DNA of 64,000 bases from Rhodococcus sp. G-MC3 (GTDB lineage: Bacteria; Actinomycetota; Actinomycetes; Mycobacteriales; Mycobacteriaceae): the NCBI RefSeq assembly GCF_030063335.1, contig NZ_JASISW010000002.1:62001-126000 (forward strand), in the 5' to 3' direction. The notes beneath the pieces are model-generated. The model had not been told where the DNA came from and ran no database searches. It worked only from the letters and a program-made list of their open reading frames with translations. The translations under genes were made by a program, and so were the position numbers. Within the stretch, counting starts at the first letter, position 1. Every line of letters begins with the position of its first letter. Shown here piece by piece: positions 56,601 to 64,000 of the stretch.

Positions 56601-57171
56601 CAGCACGATTCCCAACCGCGACGGCGAGCAGATGGTCGGCACCGACGGAAAGGCCACGTTGTTCGACGGCCGCTCCGGCGAGCCGTTCCCGTACCCGGTT
56701 TCGGTGGGCTACATGTACATCATCAAGCTGCACCACTTGGTCGACGACAAGATCCACGCTCGTTCGACCGGGCCGTACTCGATGATCACGCAGCAGCCCC
56801 TCGGTGGTAAGGCTCAGTTCGGTGGACAGCGCTTCGGTGAGATGGAGTGCTGGGCCATGCAGGCGTACGGCGCTGCATACACGCTGCAGGAGCTCCTCAC
56901 CATCAAGTCGGACGACGTCGTCGGCCGCGTGAAGGTGTACGAGGCCATCGTCAAGGGCGAGAACATCCCGGAGCCCGGCATTCCCGAATCCTTCAAGGTG
57001 CTCCTCAAGGAGCTCCAGTCGCTGTGCCTCAACGTGGAGGTGCTGTCCTCGGACGGCGCAGCCATCACGATGGCCGACGGTGACGACGAGGATCTCGAGC
57101 GCGCCGCGGCGAACCTGGGTATCAACCTCTCCCGCAACGAGGCAGCAACCGTCGACGACTTGGCTCAGTGA
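53683..57171 (+). CDS. rpoB: RNA polymerase beta subunit
   Basis: Catalytic subunit of RNA polymerase. At about 1162 residues it matches actinobacterial RpoB, beginning with the conserved [25 protein letters not shown]. The rifampicin region reads [19 protein letters not shown] then [20 protein letters not shown], with the Asp, His and Ser positions of the susceptible form. Other signatures are [12 protein letters not shown] and the C-terminal [12 protein letters not shown]. Start: TTG 53683 has GGAAGGA six bases upstream; GTG 53665 ([11 protein letters not shown]) lacks such a site but is also possible. The gene is separated from rplL by about 28 kb. Confidence 0.97.
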   Translation: MAVSSQTKAVVGTPGAPRRVSFANIREPLEVPGLLDVQTDSFAWLVGAQSWRDQAAARGDSNVSGGLEDILTELSPIEDFSGSMSLSFSDPRFDEVKASMDECKDKDMTYAAPLFVTAEFINNNTGEIKSQTVFMGDFPMMTGKGTFIINGTERVVVSQLVRSPGVYFDHSVDKTTEKDLHSVKVIPGRGAWLEFDVDKRDTVGVRIDRKRRQPVTVLLKALGWTTEQITERFGFSEILMATLEKDNTAGTDEALLDIYRKLRPGEPPTKESAQTLLENLFFKDKRYDLARVGRYKINKKLGLNSGQPIVASTLAEEDIVATIEYLVRLHAGETSMTAPNGVEVPVEVDDIDHFGNRRLRTVGELIQNQIRVGLSRMERVVRERMTTQDVEAITPQTLINIRPVVAAIKEFFGTSQLSQFMDQNNPLSGLTHKRRLSALGPGGLSRERAGLEVRDVHPSHYGRMCPIETPEGPNIGLIGSLSVYARVNPFGFIETPYRKVVDGQVTDDVDYLTADEEDRHTLAQANSIVDDGGHFTEDKILVRRKGGEVEFVSSSDIDYMDVSPRQMVSVATAMIPFLEHDDANRALMGANMQRQAVPLVRSESPLVGTGMELRAAVDAGDVVISEKTGVVEEVSADYVTVMADDGSRKTYRMRKFARSNQGTCANQRPIVDEGQRVESGQVLADGPCTEDGEMALGKNLLVAIMPWEGHNYEDAIILSQRLVEEDVLTSIHIEEHEIDARDTKLGAEEITRDIPNVSDEVLADLDERGIIRIGAEVRDGDVLVGKVTPKGETELTPEERLLRAIFGEKAREVRDTSLKVPHGENGKVIGIRVFSRDDDDDLPPGVNELVRVYVAQKRKIQDGDKLAGRHGNKGVIGKILPQEDMPFMSDGTPIDIILNTHGVPRRMNIGQILETHLGWIGKTGWNVQVATDGTRPDWAERLPEEMLSAPADSNIATPVFDGAKENQLTGLLASTIPNRDGEQMVGTDGKATLFDGRSGEPFPYPVSVGYMYIIKLHHLVDDKIHARSTGPYSMITQQPLGGKAQFGGQRFGEMECWAMQAYGAAYTLQELLTIKSDDVVGRVKVYEAIVKGENIPEPGIPESFKVLLKELQSLCLNVEVLSSDGAAITMADGDDEDLERAAANLGINLSRNEAATVDDLAQ

Positions 57172-57215
57172 GCGCAGTGAATGCGTTCATGAAGCCAGCT
57201 CAGTAGTACTACGGT

Positions 57216-57247
57216 CCCGGTGGCCTGCATCGCTGCAGGCCACCGGG
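57216..57247 (+). other. Perfect hairpin between rpoB and rpoC
   Basis: CCCGGTGGCCTGCA (57216-57229) pairs with TGCAGGCCACCGGG (57234-57247) around a TCGC loop. It is 14 bp, without mismatch. No U-tract follows directly, so it is likely an RNA processing or stability element, or a partial attenuator, rather than a full terminator. Confidence 0.75.
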
Positions 57248-57303
57248 GCGAGTAACTCTTGTTTTGATTCGGCACAACACCCATAACGGGGAAAGGAAGT
57301 TAC

Positions 57304-61260
<3,957 letters not shown>

Positions 61261-61274
61261 CCAGTAGCGCAAAG

Positions 61275-61310
61275 AGCCCCGCACCCACCTGGGTGCGGGG
61301 CTTTTTCGTG
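61275..61310 (+). terminator. Intrinsic terminator after rpoC
   Basis: AGCCCCGCACCC (61275-61286) pairs with GGGTGCGGGGCT (61291-61302) around a 4-base loop, followed by five T. Classic form. Confidence 0.93.
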
Positions 61311-61415
61311 TCGTCAGTTGGGGCAGACCGACCACCCTGCCCTAGCCGCACTCCGTTCATCCGAACTCCAGCCCCTCGACAAGTGCCGTTGGTACCGGCG
61401 CGAAAGTCTCGAAGA

Positions 61416-63029
61416 ATGGTGAGACGAGGCAACGACATACGAATCGGCGGCGACATTTCGTTGCGAGGGGGAAGCACTCGCAGACAGTTTCTGACGTGGA
61501 GTGCGCTGGTGGGTGCGCTGGCGTTCACTCCCGAACTGAGCGGTGCCGTCGCGCACGCACAATCTTCTGTTCCGCCGGACTATCCGTTCCGTCTCGGTGT
61601 TGCCTCGGGCGATCCGCTCCCGGATTCAGTGGTGCTGTGGACGCGGCTCGCGACCGACCCCTTCGCCCCTGCCGGCGGCATGAGACCCGGTGTGGTTCCG
61701 GTCCGGTGGCAGATCGCGCCCGACGAAAACTTCCGGTCCGTCACGGCTCAGGGGGTGGAACTGGCGACCGAGTTCGACGGCTGGTCCGTTCACGTCGACG
61801 CGGCGGGCCTCGAACCCGGCCGCGAGTACTTCTACCGCTTCCTCGTCGGCCCACACGCGAGCACGGTAGGCCGTACCAAGACAGCACCCGCTGTAGGAAA
61901 GCCGCTGCCGAAGTTGGATTTCGCGTGGGCGTCGTGCCAGAAATGGGAGGACGGATATTTCGGGGCCTACAAGGATCTCGCAGCGTCCGATCTGGACGTC
62001 GTGTTCTTTCTCGGCGATTACATCTACGAGTACGCAATCAAGGACGAGGGTGCCCGCAAAGGCCAGCCGAGGCCCGATGCGGCGAACCGGGAGACCATGG
62101 TGCTCGGCGACTATCGCGATCGCTACGCGATGTACAAGGCCGACGAGAATCTAGCGGCCGCGCATGCGTCGGCGCCGTGGATCTCGACGTTCGACGACCA
62201 TGAAGTCGACAACAACTGGGCATCGCAGATCAGCCAGGACGACGACGATCCACGAGAGTTCCTGCTGCGCAGAGCGGATGCCTTCAAGGCTTGGTGGGAA
62301 AATACACCGGTGCGCGGCAACCTGCGGCCGAAGGGCCCGGATATGTCGGTCTATCGCAGGTTCTCGTTCGGCGATCTCGTCGACTTCTCGGTGCTGGACA
62401 CCCGTCAGTACCGCAGCGATCAGGCGCACGGGGACGGCCAACACGCGCAGGACTCGGAGACGGCGGATCCGTCGCGGACCATCACCGGTCCCGAGCAGGA
62501 GAAGTGGATTCTCGACGGGTTCGATTCACCGTCGACGTGGAATTTCCTTGCGCACCAGACGGTCATCTCCGATCTGGCCCAGGGGCTGGAGGGCGATCGG
62601 AAGGTCGGGATGGATCCGTGGAGCGGCTACGAGGCGTCGCGCCACCGAATCCTGGACGGCGCGAGGGATCGAGGTGTCACCAACGTGGCGTCCATCGTCG
62701 GCGACATCCACCGCACGATCGTCTCGGAACTTCGGCGCGACTACCAGGATCAGGTGTCGCCGGTAGTGGGCGTCGAGATCGCGACGACGTCGATCGCGTC
62801 GGGTAAGGACGGGGCCGATGTCGACTCGGCGGGTGCAGCCATCGTGGCGGCGTCACCGCACGTGCAGTACGGCAACGCGCGCCGCGGATACCTGCGAGCA
62901 AGTCTCACTCCGAACGAATGGCGTTCAGAAGTAAGAGTTCTCGATGCAGTATCGACGCCGGGTGCGGCTGTCCGGACGGCGCAGACCGTCACCGTCCCGA
63001 GCGGACGCCCGGAAATCCAGCTGAGCTGA
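61416..63029 (+). CDS. Tat-exported alkaline phosphatase D (PhoD-like metallophosphoesterase)
   Basis: A secreted phosphodiesterase/phosphatase of the PhoD family, 537 residues. The N-terminus has a twin-arginine signal (STRRQFLTWSALVG) and an Ala-rich cleavage region near AVAHAQSSV (about 45-50). PhoD_N begins YPFRLGVASGDPLPDSVVLWTRLA. Metal-binding motifs are DVVFFLGDYIYEY, STFDDHEVDNNW and SIVGDIHRT. These proteins bind Fe3+ and Ca2+ by family knowledge and release phosphate from phosphodiesters, including teichoic acids in Gram-positives. ATG 61416 was chosen because it places the twin arginine near residue 23. The 3' end faces the GMC gene across an inverted repeat. Confidence 0.92.
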   Translation: MVRRGNDIRIGGDISLRGGSTRRQFLTWSALVGALAFTPELSGAVAHAQSSVPPDYPFRLGVASGDPLPDSVVLWTRLATDPFAPAGGMRPGVVPVRWQIAPDENFRSVTAQGVELATEFDGWSVHVDAAGLEPGREYFYRFLVGPHASTVGRTKTAPAVGKPLPKLDFAWASCQKWEDGYFGAYKDLAASDLDVVFFLGDYIYEYAIKDEGARKGQPRPDAANRETMVLGDYRDRYAMYKADENLAAAHASAPWISTFDDHEVDNNWASQISQDDDDPREFLLRRADAFKAWWENTPVRGNLRPKGPDMSVYRRFSFGDLVDFSVLDTRQYRSDQAHGDGQHAQDSETADPSRTITGPEQEKWILDGFDSPSTWNFLAHQTVISDLAQGLEGDRKVGMDPWSGYEASRHRILDGARDRGVTNVASIVGDIHRTIVSELRRDYQDQVSPVVGVEIATTSIASGKDGADVDSAGAAIVAASPHVQYGNARRGYLRASLTPNEWRSEVRVLDAVSTPGAAVRTAQTVTVPSGRPEIQLS

Positions 63030-63073
63030 CCGTGAGTGATTCGTTACGTCCCGACGTAACTGATCACTCACGG
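63030..63073. terminator. Long inverted repeat between convergent genes (family copy 3)
   Basis: Arms of 21 bases (63030-63050 and 63053-63073) pair with two mismatches and a 2-base loop. The core TACGTC/GACGTA equals the copies at 4331 and 14852. It starts at the base after the phosphatase stop codon and ends 4 bp before the 3' end of the GMC oxidoreductase. Confidence 0.75.
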
Positions 63074-63077
63074 TGCG

Positions 63078-64000
63078 CTACCGCCCCTGCGAAATGATCT
63101 GTGCGACGTTACGTTCGGCCAGCGCGGTGATGGTGAGCGACGGGTTGGCCGCGCCGGTGCTACCTGGAACGAGGGCACCGTCCATGACGTAGAGCCCCTC
63201 ATGACCCTTGACCCGGCCATAGGAGTCGGTGACGTCGCCGAGCACAGCACCGCCGAGGGGGTGCGCGGTGAAGGTGTCGTCGACGTCGCGAGTGAACGGT
63301 TCTGCGGCGACGACGGTTCCGCCCGCTGCGGCCATCTTGTTCTGCACGGCGCGCAGTGCCTCGACGGTGTCGCGGCTGCCGCCCTTCGGCCAACTGAGCG
63401 TGATGCCGTCGGTTCCCGCGTCGTAGCGGAAGTCGGCGCGGAGCGGATCGATGGTCATTCCGAGTGAGCCGAGGAAGCCGAGGTCCCAGGGAACGCCCGG
63501 CACGTACCAGTTCTCGACGGTCAGCGGGAGTCCCGATTCGTCGACGATGCGGGACGCACACGGCGCGCCCTGAGGGGTGCCGGCGGCGGGTCCGAGCGAG
63601 CGCGTCATCGAGGCGTCGCCGTTGGTTCCCCAACCGCGGCCGACGAACTCGTTGAGGTTCCCGAGAGCCCCGGTGGCCTGGGCGCGCAGCAGCAGCTCCG
63701 TGGTGCCGATGGAACCGGCACCGAGCACGAGCTTGTCGCACGTCAGGGTCCTGGTTTCGACGACGTTGCCTTCGGGATCGACGCGCCTGACTTCGACGCG
63801 GTAGCGCCCTCCGGACTCGGTTCCAATGGACGCCACTTCGTGGCTGTGGCATACCATCGCGCGACCGGTTGCTTCTGCCTGCGGGATGTAGTTCTGGGTG
63901 AGGTCGTGCTTCGCCCCGTTCGAGTTGCCGAAGGTGCTGGCACCGACAGTCGCGGACGGACGCGACCGTCCGGACATCTCGTCGCGCAGCACGTTCCAGT
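63078..64000 (-). CDS. GMC-type FAD oxidoreductase (cholesterol oxidase-like), partial
   Basis: C-terminal part (about 307 residues) of a flavin oxidoreductase whose 5' end lies beyond the window. The block LVLGAGSIGTTELLLRAQ and the C-terminal HPLGGAVLGDVTDSYGRVKGHEGLYVMDGALVPGSTGAANPSLTITALAERN are characteristic of the cholesterol-oxidase branch of the GMC family, in which the active-site His sits in the HPLGG segment and a later Asn lies in GAANPSLT. The substrate is probably a sterol or other alcohol. The remaining 5' part would show the FAD dinucleotide motif; it cannot be judged here. Confidence 0.85.
   Translation of the reverse strand, partial: WNVLRDEMSGRSRPSATVGASTFGNSNGAKHDLTQNYIPQAEATGRAMVCHSHEVASIGTESGGRYRVEVRRVDPEGNVVETRTLTCDKLVLGAGSIGTTELLLRAQATGALGNLNEFVGRGWGTNGDASMTRSLGPAAGTPQGAPCASRIVDESGLPLTVENWYVPGVPWDLGFLGSLGMTIDPLRADFRYDAGTDGITLSWPKGGSRDTVEALRAVQNKMAAAGGTVVAAEPFTRDVDDTFTAHPLGGAVLGDVTDSYGRVKGHEGLYVMDGALVPGSTGAANPSLTITALAERNVAQIISQGR

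Overview
The window is high-GC actinobacterial chromosome and is most likely from a mycolate-containing member of Mycobacteriales such as Rhodococcus. The support is a complete mce lipid-import operon with its MceG ATPase, the HadA/HadB mycolate dehydratase pair, an MMPL lipid exporter, menaquinone genes in almost the same order as in Mycobacterium tuberculosis, and many GTG starts with ATGA/GTGA stop-start overlaps. No CRISPR array, insertion sequence, phage or rRNA gene was found.

Layout. 0-15.4 kb: a membrane GGDEF protein, then the menaquinone region (menB, a PaaI-type thioesterase, menC, menD, menG, menJ, a polyprenyl diphosphate synthase) with a mannosyltransferase (mgtA type), HtpX protease, and small proteins of the DUF6918, DUF2252, DUF2505, DUF3592 and YajQ types. 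15.5-20.4 kb: the translation/export block tRNA-Tyr, tRNA-Thr, tRNA-Met, rpmG, hadA, hadB, tRNA-Trp, secE, nusG, rplK, rplA. 20.4-24.1 kb: an alpha/beta hydrolase and a CocE-type hydrolase in one operon, then two gene remnants that face away from each other, an anti-sigma C-terminal domain and a class F-like sortase. 24.2-25.6 kb: an L10-type leader with an attenuator, then rplJ and rplL. 25.9-37.8 kb: mceG, yrbE-A, yrbE-B, mceA-F and two Mce-associated membrane proteins. 38.0-52.6 kb: a putative lipid/polyketide gene cluster. 53.4-61.3 kb: rpoB and rpoC. 61.4-64 kb: a Tat-exported PhoD-type phosphatase and a GMC oxidoreductase cut by the window end.

The most interesting part is 38.0-52.6 kb. 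A single-module, fully reducing type I PKS (KS-AT-DH-ER-KR-ACP, no thioesterase) ends 1 bp before an alpha-oxoamine synthase, which suggests decarboxylative release of the chain onto an amino acid. Nearby are a ketosynthase-III-like enzyme, an MMPL exporter, a GNAT acetyltransferase, and an 855-residue fusion of a class III aminotransferase to a domain that looks like cyanobacterial acyl-ACP reductase and keeps its nucleophilic cysteine. Together they read as a pathway for an exported, nitrogen-containing lipid. The product is not known to me.

Other notable points are three related long inverted repeats placed exactly between convergent gene pairs, a sortase/anti-sigma deletion scar, a sigma-E/H-like promoter at htpX, a perfect hairpin between rpoB and rpoC, duplicated palindromic elements upstream of rpoB, and the absence of hadC after hadB.
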